A stretch of 64,000 bases of DNA from Cucumis sativus (Eukaryota > Streptophyta > Magnoliopsida > Cucurbitales > Cucurbitaceae): positions 26,043,498-26,107,497 of the forward strand of contig NC_026660.2 in NCBI RefSeq assembly GCF_000004075.3, read 5' to 3'. Shown here piece by piece: positions 25,613-37,000 of the stretch. The notes under the pieces were generated by a model that made no database searches, was not told the DNA's origin, and was given only the letters and a program-made list of their open reading frames with translations. How positions within the stretch are numbered: position 1 is the first letter of the stretch; every line of letters begins with the position of its first letter. The position numbers and the translations under genes are program-made.

Positions 25613-28600
25613 ATGGAAGCTTTGAACTCAAATACACCAATTCCTTCACCAAAATTTGAACCAGATACCGATAAAATTAAGCGAATGCTTCTCCAGAAGG
25701 GTGTTTATCCCACTCCCAGAATTGTCCGCTCACTCCGCAAGAAAGAAATCCAGAAGTACAATCGCAAACTCAAGCGAGTGGCCGAACGACAATCCGCTCA
25801 GTCGCCACCTCTTTCTGAGTCCCAAAAGCAACTTATCGCCGAGGAAACTCATTTTCTGACGTTGAGAAGCGAGTACAAGGAGTTCTCGAAGGCCATTGAG
25901 GCAAAACCAGCCGGTGGTTTGATGGTCGGGAGGCCTTGGGAGAGACTGGAAAGAGTTAATTTTAAAGAACTTACGGGTGTTAGAACGGGATACAATCGGG
26001 ATAGTCTGAAGAAGGAGAGTTTGAGAGAATTGAGGAAGCTGTTTGAGACTCGTAAGCTCGAGGAATCGCAGTGGGCTTTGGATGACGATGTGGAACTGAA
26101 GGAAGAGTGGTTGGAGAGTGAAAATGATCGATATGACGTCGTGAAACGGAGGCGTGGCGACGGAGAGGTTATTCGCTTCCTTGTTGACAGGTTTGTATAG
26201 GTCGAATTCGGTTGGACGACTATGAAGTTTCGATAACTCAAGACAGCAACGTTACTATTTTCAGGCTAAGTTCGGGACCAATTTCAATGAGAGATTGGAA
26301 ATTCTCGAGGATGATGATACGGTCAGGCTTGCAGTTCAATGAAGGTCAACTACTTAAAATTCTGGACGCCCTTGGTGCTAAGGGATGTTGGAAACAGGCC
26401 TTATCAGTGGTTGAGTGGGTGTACAATCTGAAAAGTCATAGTCATTCTAAAAGCAGGTAAGATATTTAATCCATACTGAATTACATATGTAAACAATTAT
26501 AATGGTGAATGTTGTCTGTTACCTTCTTTGTTGGAAATTTCCTCAAGTTTGATTAATTGCTATTCATACATGTGTTTGATCAATGTATTAATTTTATTTT
26601 TTAGCTCCCTCATGAAGTACGTGTTTTTCTGTAGTTAAATAAGTTGTGCATTTTGCAGGTTTGTCTATACAAAGCTTTTAGCTGTTCTTGGGATGGCAAG
26701 GAAACCACAGGAAGCCCTTCAGATATTTAATTTGATGAGGGTAATGTTGTAGTGCCTTTGTTCTTCCATATTCAAAAAATATTTTTCAATATGTGTGTGA
26801 TGTTGTTAGATATGTTATAGTTACCTTATTCAGGGAGACGGCCAGATATATCCTGATATGGCTGCATATCACAGTATAGCTGTTACGCTAGGTCAAGCTG
26901 GCCTCTTGAAACAATTGCTGAAAGTTATTGAATTCATGAGGCAGCAACCATCTAAAAAAGTTAGAAACAAGTGCCGCAAATCTTGGGATCCTGCAGTTGA
27001 ACCCGACCTTGTTATATATAATGCTGTAAGAGATCATATTTATCTAGCATCTTGACACGTTTTTATATTTTTCAGTAATATGTTTTTAGTGTGGAAAAAG
27101 TACTTGATCTCCATGCTATGTCCTACAATATAGTAGAAGTTGCTAATCCCCTCCAAAATTATTGCTAGATTTTGAACGCATGCATTCCCACCCTTGAGTG
27201 GAAAGGTGTCTACTGGGTGTTCACACAATTGAGAAAGAGTGGTTTGAGACCTAATGGAGCAACATATGGACTTTCTATGGAGGTACCTGCTAAATCCTAT
27301 TTTTGAATAGTTGAACTGAAATTCCTGTTTTTTTTTTTTTTTTTGTGTGTGTTTAAATGGAGTGTACTCATGGTGATGCCTCGTATTATGAATGAACGCC
27401 ATGAGGTTAATACCAGAAAAGAGCTCTCTCTCTCACTGTGTGTGTGTGTGTCATACTTAAACGCATGCTTTGATTCAAAGTTATTGTTTTGAGATGGATG
27501 GTATTGTGTTTTGTACCTGCCCTCTGCTATTATGTTCCTGAACTGAACGGCTACTTTAGAGCTCTGGCATGTATAAAATTTGACCTCTCTTATTGAATGT
27601 GAACTAGGATGAAATACCAATTTTAATAGGAATATTTGGGGTGTATCCTTCACTCTATCTATTGTAAAATTTCCGCAAGACTGTGCATAATGTTTTCCAT
27701 GCCTTATGTCTAGATATATACTCATAGGTTTCTCATAAAAAATGGAAGGGTTAAGAAAGGATGGTGAAGGTAAAGGGTTGTGACAAGCCTGCAGGAGACA
27801 AAGCTTAGTACAACATTGATGAACTTCAATTTTCTGAGAAATCCTTCACCATCTTTTTGCAACTCTTCCCGAAATAGGCTTTAGAGCTATCCTTCACGGT
27901 CATCTATTAAACTCAAGTATAATTACTTCAACAGTGCATTAGTGAGCTGTGATCGGGTTGGACAAGGTTTTCCTTGTACCTTAGTTACTCACTTTCTACA
28001 ACAAAATGAGGATAGGTGGGCTATCCACCCAATGCTGCCTGTTTGACCTTGATATTCAAAAGAAGAAACAAAGGGATCATTATCCATCTCACTTAGTTTT
28101 TAATAGGTATTCTTCATGCACCATTGAAAAGATGTGAGGGTCACATTAGATCGGAATCACGAAAGTGCGTTAGTGGTTATTCTCCAACCATGTTAGAAAT
28201 CATATCCAAGCATTAAAAGTATAATTAACCACCTCTAATGCTCAGTATTAACTAACCACTACAATGATTATTTGAACATTCGCTCTTGGACATATATTAT
28301 AGCATATTATTTAATATAATTTTGCCCTTTGCTACTCTGAGCTGATAATAGTTGGACCCTCCATGATATTCTTGGATAACGTTTCCTAGTAAGTTGTTGC
28401 ATTTATGTTTTATTTTTTTTAATAAGAGGAAACTCATCTGATGTTTTGAGTGGGAGAAAGCATGTCACTTGATATTTCTGTCTTTGAGAAACTTTTGTTT
28501 AAGCCTTACTGTACATGATTGTTGCAAGGTTATGCTGAAATCTGGAAAGTATGAGCAACTTCACAATCTTTTTACAAAAATGAAGAAGAATGGACAAACT

Positions 28601-30658
28601 CTAAAGGCAAACACTTACAGAGGTATTTTCATCTGTATGTCTTCTGCAAATGGTTGTTTCTGGACCCTTGACTTAATGAATCTCTGACTCTGGCATGGGA
28701 CTGTAGTTCTTGTCAAAGCTTTTTGGGAGGAAGGAAATGTCAATGGAGCTATTGAGGCAGTCAGGGATATGGAACAAAGAGGAGTAGTTGGATCTGCCAG
28801 TGTCTATTACGAACTAGCTTGTTGTTTATGTTACAATGGGAAGTGGCAAGATGCATTAGTAGAGGTAGGTTCACCGTCAATATATTTAACTTACTTATTT
28901 AGCATACGGCTTTTCAGGACCTTTGTCTCGGATCATTTCTTTATTTAACTTTATAATCTCTACATCCTGACTAAAGCAAATTTATGTTCAACGTTCAATG
29001 ACGATTTCTTTTCTTTTTTCTTACTTTTCATGATTCTGGAAATAAATCTTTCCAGAAGGGTTTTGGCAGTGTTTATGATAAATTCAAATTTTAGGTGTTA
29101 TAATGCATTCAAATCTTGTGAAAAATATCATCACATTTATTAAACCACCAATTCATCCAAAAGCTTAAGTTGGTGGTTGAAGGCAAATTTAATTATATTT
29201 CACTAACAACATTCATGATCTTTTAGCAACACAATCTTGATTGTAACAGTTGCAGGTAGGAAGTTCTGTTCTCATTATATAAACGTGCCTGCAGGTGGAA
29301 AAAATGAAAACACTATCACACATGAAACCTTTGGTGGTGACCTTCACTGGCATGATCTCATCTTCCTTCAATGGTGGACATATTGATGATTGTATATCCA
29401 TTTTCGAGTACATGAAGCAAATATGTGCCCCGAATATAGGAACCATAAATACCATGCTCAAAGTTTATGGCCGAAATGATATGTATTCTAAAGCAAAAGA
29501 TTTGTTTGAAGAAATAAAGAGAAAAGCTGATAGTTCCTCCCATGATAGCGCTGTTCCTTCTTTAGTGCCGGATGAATATACGTATGCCTCAATGCTTGAG
29601 GCAGCTGCTAGTTCACTCCAATGGGAATATTTTGAGAGCGTATACAGAGAAATGGCTCTGTCGGGATACCAGCTTGATCAGAGTAAACACGCATTATTAC
29701 TTGTGGAAGCATCCAAAGCTGGGAAGGTGGAAACTCTTCCCTCTTTCCTTTATCTATATTTTAGAACCTTTAGCCAGTTCTTGAAAACTGAATCCTTCCA
29801 GTGTTTGGTTATTTCTTGACATCGATCTTTTAATTTTACATGTCCCTTCATTTGTAGTGAAGTTAGTCTTAAATAGATAGGCACCTGAACTAATATACTA
29901 AAGTTTATCTATTTCAGTGGTATCTGTTGGATCATGCATTTGACACAATCTTGGAAGCTGGACAGATTCCCCATCCATTGTTGTTCACAGAAATGATATT
30001 GCAACTCACAACTCAAGATAACTATGAGCAGGCTGTCACCTTAGTTAGAACCATGGGTTATGCTCCATTTCAAGTGAGTGAAAGGCAATGGACAGAACTT
30101 TTTGAAGGGAACACGGACAGAATTCGTCGGAATAACTTGAAACAACTGTTGCATGCTCTTGGCGACTGTGATGCTTCAGAAGCCACGGTCTCGAACTTGT
30201 CAAGGTCACTGCAGTCTCTTTGCAAATTTGACATACCAGAGAACACCTCCCAATCTGTAGCTTGTGACCATGATGCAACAGATGAATTGCAACTTCCTGA
30301 TTCTGAAAACATGGAGAATATGAAGCTTCACCCAGATGAAGACGAGTCATTGGATATCATTCCTGTTGACCATGCAAGTTTGAACATGAAAGTCAATAGT
30401 GAGTCAAAGATGTCTCCTTGGTCAGTGAGTATTTCTGATGGTGCTTTAGGGACTGGCCAATTTTCAGACGGTTCCAACAATGTGCACTCGCCTTTTGATT
30501 TATGCGGTGAAAGCGAGGACGATGAGGAAGAACTTAACACGTTACTTGATGAATTTGATGATGCTTATGATTCAAACTTGCCTGCTGTCAATGAAATATT
30601 GGAAACCTGGAAAGAGGAGAGAAAAGCTGATGGGTTATTTCTCCACTCTTTGAATTAG
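25613..30658 (+). CDS. DG1: Chloroplast pentatricopeptide repeat protein, DG1-like (At5g67570)
   Basis: Organelle RNA-binding PPR protein; Arabidopsis DG1 (DELAYED GREENING 1) supports early chloroplast gene expression. Nine exons: 25613-26190, 26265-26456, 26659-26740, 26834-27025, 27169-27282, 28529-28622, 28707-28864, 29295-29726 and 29918-30658, all phases matching, 860 residues. An N-terminal conserved block has KGVYPTPRIVRSLRKKEIQK. P-type PPR-like repeats follow, e.g. FVYTKLLAVLGMARKPQEAL, EPDLVIYNAILNACI, NGATYGLSMEVMLKSGKYE, NTMLKVYGRNDMYSKAKDLF and DEYTYASMLEAA. The C-terminus is acidic (SEDDEEELNTLLDEFDDAYD). No E, DYW or SMR domain is seen. The ATG at 25613 is the first in frame. 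The paralogous EMB2279 type is the alternative; neighbouring TRB2 and FRO1 orthologs favour DG1. Confidence 0.9.
27283..28528 (+). other. Large intron 5 of the PPR gene
   Basis: A 1.25-kb intron between the exon ending TCTATGGAG and the one starting GTTATGCTG. It contains poly-T (27328-27344), a compound CT/GT microsatellite (27424-27451), and two weak inverted repeats (near 27763/27845 and 28170/28254) that may be MITE relics. Confidence 0.7.
27424..27451 (+). repeat. (CT)n/(GT)n compound microsatellite in PPR intron
   Basis: A CT run followed after two bases by a TG run, inside intron 5 of the PPR gene. Confidence 0.8.
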
Positions 30659-31499
30659 TACTTTAGTACTGTCTTGTCATGTGTATGTATATAGTACATT
30701 TCTACATAATTTGCATATCCATAGCTTTAAATCGTTGCATTTCACTATAATGTAGTGTGGCGGCCTTTTTCCATAACGCTAGAGAGTATGTTTTACTGAC
30801 AAATAACCTCCCAATAACAACAACGGTCCGAATTCTTACCACTCGTCTGTTCAACTTCAGCGTCTTGAGATAATTTTGGAGATAATCTTTACATGAAACA
30901 TTTCTTAATATAGTGAATTGTTTTGCTTTATCTATAATAGATGTGGACAGTCAAATATGTACATACTAATTTTTAATTTTTCTTAAAAGATAGGTATAAA
31001 ACCAAAGCTCTCACTACCACCAACTCAAGCTCAACCCTACTATAATAGTGATTGATTTTTTATCTCTTTTAAGTTTTCTAATTTCCAAGATTACTATTGT
31101 GATTGTTTTTAATTTTTTTCACAAAAAAATAAAATAATAACAATAAAACTTTTTAAGTTAAAAAAAGTTACAAATTATGTTAATCTAATTCAATTTTTGT
31201 GTAAATGTGTGTTTGTATATAATAAAAAGTTAAAACAAACTAAAACGATGGATATTAAAAGTGTCAACATTTCATAGTTTAAATTTAGACTTGGAAGTAA
31301 ATTGAGAAATACTAAAATAAAATAGATTTAAAGAACTACAATAACAAAATTGAATGTTAATAAAAATGACGTGTGAAATCCTCCTTTTAAAGGGTAACGT
31401 GGACTTTTTTGCCTATTTTTGGACTATTATTCAAACTCTTGACATTGTAAGACATATTTCAAAATTTCAATTAGTTTTGAGGGTCACTAATGGAAGGTG
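30659..31499. other. Spacer between PPR gene and bL12m
   Basis: PPR 3' UTR followed by AT-rich sequence; no gene seen. Both neighbouring genes point the same way. Confidence 0.5.
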
Positions 31500-31587
31500 A
31501 AACCCTAATGAATTCAGAGACGCTTCGATGAAACACGATTCTCTGTGACTTACCAATACCGTCGTCGGTCTCCGCCACAAACCCTAA
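31500..31587 (+). promoter_or_regulatory. Two telo-boxes upstream of bL12m
   Basis: The telo-box aaaccctaa occurs at 31500-31508 and at 31579-31587, the second only 10 bases from the start codon. Telo-boxes are common in promoters and leaders of plant ribosomal-protein genes, and can be bound by TRB-type proteins such as the one encoded at 34-39 kb. Confidence 0.65.
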
Positions 31588-31596
31588 TACCTCGAA

Positions 31597-32103
31597 ATGC
31601 CATCAATTGCCTCCAAACTTCCGGCCAAATCTTTAGTGAGGCTTCTCACTGTCGCTCCAAGACCATTGCTAGTTCGGTCCCTCAGCACCGTCGCCGAGGA
31701 ACGAACCCAGAAACTCGAGAGGATCGCCGATGAGCTCCTCGACCTCACTAAAATCGAACGACATGACTATGCCATCCTCTTCCGGTATAAAATGGGTTTA
31801 AACAAGTACGGGCCTGCAGTTTCTGGGCTAAGTGCACCAGGTTCAGCCGCCGCCGGATCTGCCGCCGCCGAAACAAAAGAAGCTGAGAAAACTGTTTTTG
31901 ATATAAAGCTCGAGAAATTTGATGCGGCGGCCAAGATCAAGATCATAAAGGAGGTAAGAACGTTCACTGATTTGGGTCTGAAAGAGGCTAAGGATTTGGT
32001 GGAGAAGGTGCCCGTGGTGCTCAAGAAGGGAGTAACAAAAGATCAAGGAAACCCAATTATTGAGAAGCTTAAGGAATTGGGAGCTACTGCTGTATTGGAA
32101 TGA
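31597..32103 (+). CDS. Ribosomal protein bL12 (L7/L12), mitochondrial type
   Basis: A stalk protein of the large organellar ribosomal subunit, which recruits translation factors. One exon, 168 residues. Residues 1-35 are basic with few acidic residues (LVRLLTVAPRPLLVRSLSTV), a good mitochondrial presequence. The bL12 N-terminal dimerisation region follows (ERIADELLDLTKIERHDYAI), then an Ala/Gly hinge (PGSAAAGSAAAET). The C-terminal domain runs from about 98 to the end, with FDIKLEKFDAAAKIKIIKEV, LGLKEAKDLVEKVP and KLKELGATAVLE. The closest Arabidopsis set is the mitochondrial-type L12 genes (At4g37660, At3g06040, At1g70190). Targeting is inferred from the presequence only. Confidence 0.93.
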   Translation: MPSIASKLPAKSLVRLLTVAPRPLLVRSLSTVAEERTQKLERIADELLDLTKIERHDYAILFRYKMGLNKYGPAVSGLSAPGSAAAGSAAAETKEAEKTVFDIKLEKFDAAAKIKIIKEVRTFTDLGLKEAKDLVEKVPVVLKKGVTKDQGNPIIEKLKELGATAVLE

Positions 32104-34067
32104 CTTTTTTTCTTCTCCTCTGTCATTTCATACGTTATTTTTGGAGTAAAATAATGCTGCCCTTGTTGGAGAACTATCGAAATTTTTTCAAAGTGCCAAG
32201 ATTTATGAAGATTACAATTCAAAGTCATATTGTTGCTTGACTCGATTTTCAAAGTACATTTGGTTTTTTCCCCTTTGACATTTCTCCGCCGGATTTGCAA
32301 TGAGAATCAGTTTCATTCTGACGTTCCTAGCCGGACCTGATGAATTTAGCCAATCTATAATCCCCATGTAAACGAAGGGGAAGAATATGTCCTAAAAGCT
32401 CTCTCTCCTCTTCTACCCATTTGAGATGTGATATAAGAAAAATCTCTACTTCTTGTTCGGTAAAATTCCCCGAGGGAAAAGCTATATGTATTTTGTTCTT
32501 TCCATGAGATTCTTGAAGAACAATTGAACAATTTTAATTATGTTGCTTCTCTTCTCATGTGGGCTTAATTCTTGACAAAAAGTTGTCAAAGAATTGATCT
32601 TCGTTCTTTGACGATCGGTTTATTTCTTCCTTTTTCCATGGGTTTAAGGGGCTTTTATAATCTGAATTATATCTAATTAATCAAGTTTAATGATAAATTC
32701 TCCCTTTTTTCCCTTCACTTGTATTATTGAAGCTAAATTCATGGTTTTTATTAGTCTTGTAATGCATGGCTGAATGCAGGTAGAACAAAAATATGGCAAT
32801 AGTATTTTTCTTCAAATCACGAACCAGAAACTAGTAAAAGTTCTATTGGTTATGTTATGTCGAAACTCGTTTATCTCTAATAAGTGAAAACGTTCGTTTC
32901 CTTCAGTTCTGAAAAGTTAATTCTTGCAGAAACGCTTCAATCAGCAATTCAGTCTTTTGTTTTCGGAAATTGCAATCCGATTCAATCTACACATTCAAAT
33001 TGTTAAAATGTTTCCTCTTCTGGCTGTTCTGTTTCGACCTATTTATGCTGAAACAAACGCAAAAACAGATCACCAAGGAAGCATAATTAGGGTGAGAAAC
33101 TTTTTCTAAGATGTGCAGAGTGAACAAAAATCTTTGATTCACTTGGTAATTATTTTGTTTTTAAAAATGAAACTTATTTTCTCCCATTCATCTTACAATC
33201 TTTACAAGTATACGAGATGAAAATAAGAGAGATGTTTTTTAAAAAGTATTCAAAATTTAATGACAAGAAATTCAAATTAATTGTGGAATAAATGTAAGCT
33301 TAGAACCAAAAAATGGAAAGGAGGCCTTAATTTACAAATTTGATTTCTATTGGAATCATATAAAGGCAGTCTGCCGAGAAAACACCATTTTCGGGTATAG
33401 TAGTTCACAATGCTCTCACCAAAATCCTTTACTCTTTGATTCTAAAATCAAATACCGACATACACTTCTGATCATAAGATCCCCAGATGGTCTTTCTCAT
33501 AAGTCAATCAAATTCTGCAGATTTACAATGCTAACTATATCTACAGTTTAGTTACAATCACTTGCACATGGAAATCCAGCATCAGCACCACCTTCATCTC
33601 AGAACACATTGCCTACAGTTGTCATTGCAAAGTTTTGTTATCTGCCAAAATAATAAATAACATAAAATAAAATAAAAAAGAACAAAAGGAAAAAAGTTGA
33701 TACAAAAAGAAAAATCACTAGGCTCGAATTTTCCTTCCCATGGTTGTTTCGTAACAAGTCCAATAATGCTAGACATCAATGGAAGAAAAACGAGAATAAA
33801 ATGGTACATTGTGAGCCAGTTGATAACAAAAAATCAGACGTGGAATCATTGATATAAGAACTCAAACAAACTTGGTCAATAGCCATGGGATTTGATCACG
33901 AGGGGTAGTGAAGTGGAAGGTGAATCGTTAACAGACCAACGGGTAATTTATATTAAGCTTTTTGTTGTCTTTTTCAAGTTCATACTAGTTTATGAAAAAT
34001 CTAGATAACACATGTAGATATGTAAGTTTACAGAGTGCTAACTAAACAAGACATGCTGGTGTGTTAA
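32104..34067. other. Convergent spacer between bL12m and TRB
   Basis: 3' flanks of two convergent genes. No confident coding sequence. At 33594-33645 on the minus strand an acceptor-like attttggcag could begin an alternative TRB last exon (see the finding on the TRB C-terminus). Confidence 0.4.
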
Positions 34068-37000
34068 CTAATTACCTTGGAGAAGAACTTTCTGAATAGG
34101 ACTTCTATTAGGGAATGTTCTGCACTCCAATGCCTTCATTGCTGCTTCAGCAAAAACTTGTGCTGTTTCAGCTTCAGCCTCCGCTTGTTCTGCTTCTCTT
34201 GCTGCCCTTTCAGCCTCTGCAATGGCAGCCTCTGCCTCAGCTACTGCACGTGCAGCAGCTATAGCTGCCTCCTCTGCAGTCATTACCTTCATCTTTGAAA
34301 GTTCCGAGTCAACCTGGGATTTAGTGATAATTTTGACTTCACTCTTCTCGGTTTTTGAAGAATCCGTCTGCTTATCCTCAAGGAGCAACAATGGTGTATT
34401 TCTTCTTCCAGGTAAGGGAGAATTTGGTGCAATTCTGTACTTATGCTTTACCTACCCAAACAAAATTCATTTAAATTAGCGTCAAGTGCCATTTTCTTTG
34501 TGATTTTTTTTTTAAAAAATCCAGCATTACTTGCATTACACTTTACAACGCTGCCTTGACTTATCAATATATCAAACTTTTAACTTACAAAACGAAATGG
34601 AAAATGAACCCTCTAATTTGAGCATGGATTTGTTATACATGCCTGCATGGCATGATAGACCATAGTTCAAAAGTATTTTCTGAAATTGCAGCTTTAATAA
34701 AACACGTAATGCTTCAAAATGCCCTTAAAAATATTCTTAGCCACATAACTTGGCACTTTTAAAGTGTTTGATGTGCCATGTTATTATGACTCTAGCATCA
34801 TGGTCAATTAAGCTCCTCCTTGAGAAAATGGCTGCAGAAAGTGGGCGGAAGTTTCTCATTTGATCACTGGACAAGAGAATGTGGTCCATAGGGAGTAGCT
34901 TCACGAAAAGGAAAACCAAGTCACCTACCACAAAACTCAAATCCTTCCTCTTCTTGTTGACCAATGTCTTCACACATATATGCCAAGCCTGGAATATAAA
35001 ATGTCATGCTTTGGAACGTAGGGTAAAATGTAGGCAAAGGATGGATTGTTGTAGAGACTGTAAAGTTTTAGTATCTAATAGCTCTCCCTACAATAAAGAA
35101 GAATTAAGATATTTCTTCATGGACTATGATTTTGATTCAGGAAATGGTGTCCTTTGAAAATCATGCTCAATGAAAAAGGGAAGGGTGGCAACCTGGTGGC
35201 TTATGTGTGACATGTGGCCCTTTGCGACTCCATTAGTGGCTTGGCTTTGTTGCCTTGAAGTGAATGAATTTAAAAGAACGGGCTTGCAGAGCTTCTTGCA
35301 TAGAAGATAAGAAACGACTCAGCAGAGGAGAGGCAAGACTCTTTCACTAACTCAAGTTCAAGACCTCCGATTCAAATCCTCCTCAGGAGTTAAACCGTGT
35401 TTAGGTTTTGACCAGAGTGCTGTTGTTTTAAGGTATGAATTGTAAGAACAATTTCGGCCCAAATGCATCCAGCACATCCACTGGTTTGGTCTATCTGTGC
35501 AGCGTCAAGGATCTGCTTCTAAGCGGTCTGTTTACAATTGAACTGGTTATCCATTTGCAGGTGAAAGGAACTACTATTCTTCAAGTGCGTTTCCAGGTTC
35601 CTGAATAGCTGTTGCCAAAGAAAACTAAGAAATTCTTCTCCTTGTTGGATATGATTGAAAAAAATCCACGGAGCCATATGCCTCTTTAAAAAAAAAGGTC
35701 CCTTATACTCAAGCTGCGAAGGGATGCAGCAAAGAAGACATTGATACTTACTATAAACCCTATCCTTCAGAGTGGAGCAAGCCTTCATAAAATCCACTGT
35801 TATTTCCTCCTAAACTTGCTGAGATAAAGGTAGCAGCAATTCTACAGTCCTGCCATCATTGAATAATCAGTTTGTTCATCACACTTTATTGTAAAATCTG
35901 TTTTAATTCCTTCCCAGAAAAAATTCCCAGCTGATCATTTCTAGGAGCTTCACAAAGCAAGAGGTTCCTTTTAGAACCCCAATTAGCTTCTATGAAAAGT
36001 TAGTATCATTCAGCCCAGTTAAAACCCCGAGAAAATCATACATTGCTTCTTGTTAGAAATATAATTAGAATGAACATTCGAAATATTTTAAAGATACCTA
36101 GGGCATAGTGATCATTGGATAAAGGGTTGGTAATGGATGGTGGTTATATACAGTGTGGGTTAGGGGTGTAAGGAGTAAGTAGAGAACCCATGTTAAGGGA
36201 ACTGTAATCTTCCTTCAGTTTGAAGCTATTTTCTGTTATTTTCTATTTCAAATTCTAGTTTCTAACAGTCTCTAGTTTGGACTTAGTGTTAGAAAAAAAC
36301 ATGGTCTTCTCTGATGCTCCATTGAGCACCTTGGGATCAAAGATACTCTCCATATGACTGAGGTACCCCAGTTTCACTGAGGCAAATACACATTACTGAA
36401 AGTTAGCATATAGCCTTTGATCATGCGGTGATGCATCTCAATGCTGCACATAAGTATCCAGACTAGGGCCACAAACCAAAATGCCATTAAAAAAGACAAA
36501 CAAATCACCTCATCATGAAGTATGGCCTGTCTACTCAACCATGGGCTTGTGTCCTATTGATAATATCTCACTTCAGTGAATTTGTTTCCCAAACCAATCA
36601 ATTACAAGAATTGGCTACCTTGTATTGCGCAAACAGCAGGGATCACACAACTGATTGGTTTGCTCTCTCCTACTAGCTATCATAACCAGCTTACCCTTTC
36701 CCCCCTCCCCTTTCAATTTGTTTTGTATACATCGAACTTTCAACCTTACTCCCACCTGGACATATCTTATGAACATTCCCCACTATTGAACGACACATTC
36801 TCGTGCATAAAAGTTCAAAATCATTCTTGCAATTACCCTTCCTATTCTGTAATCTCCTAAGCCACTGCTCCTTCAGGCCTTTCTCCTACTGAAGACCTTA
36901 GCACATGCTTACCATTGACATTCAATTAGCTTTGCAGCTCAACTGTCTCAAGACTCATGAGCAGTTGCAAACTTATAATAATCATTGTTCCAGATAATTC

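Noticed and set aside
32924-33109. Plus-strand 61-codon frame after bL12m
   Set aside because: No homology recognised and no conserved start context; probably chance in an AT-rich convergent spacer.
35300-36040. Possible retroelement coding remnants on the minus strand (92-codon frame at 35519-35797)
   Set aside because: No recognisable gag or pol motif; I could not support a family, so it is only described as unexplained intron DNA.
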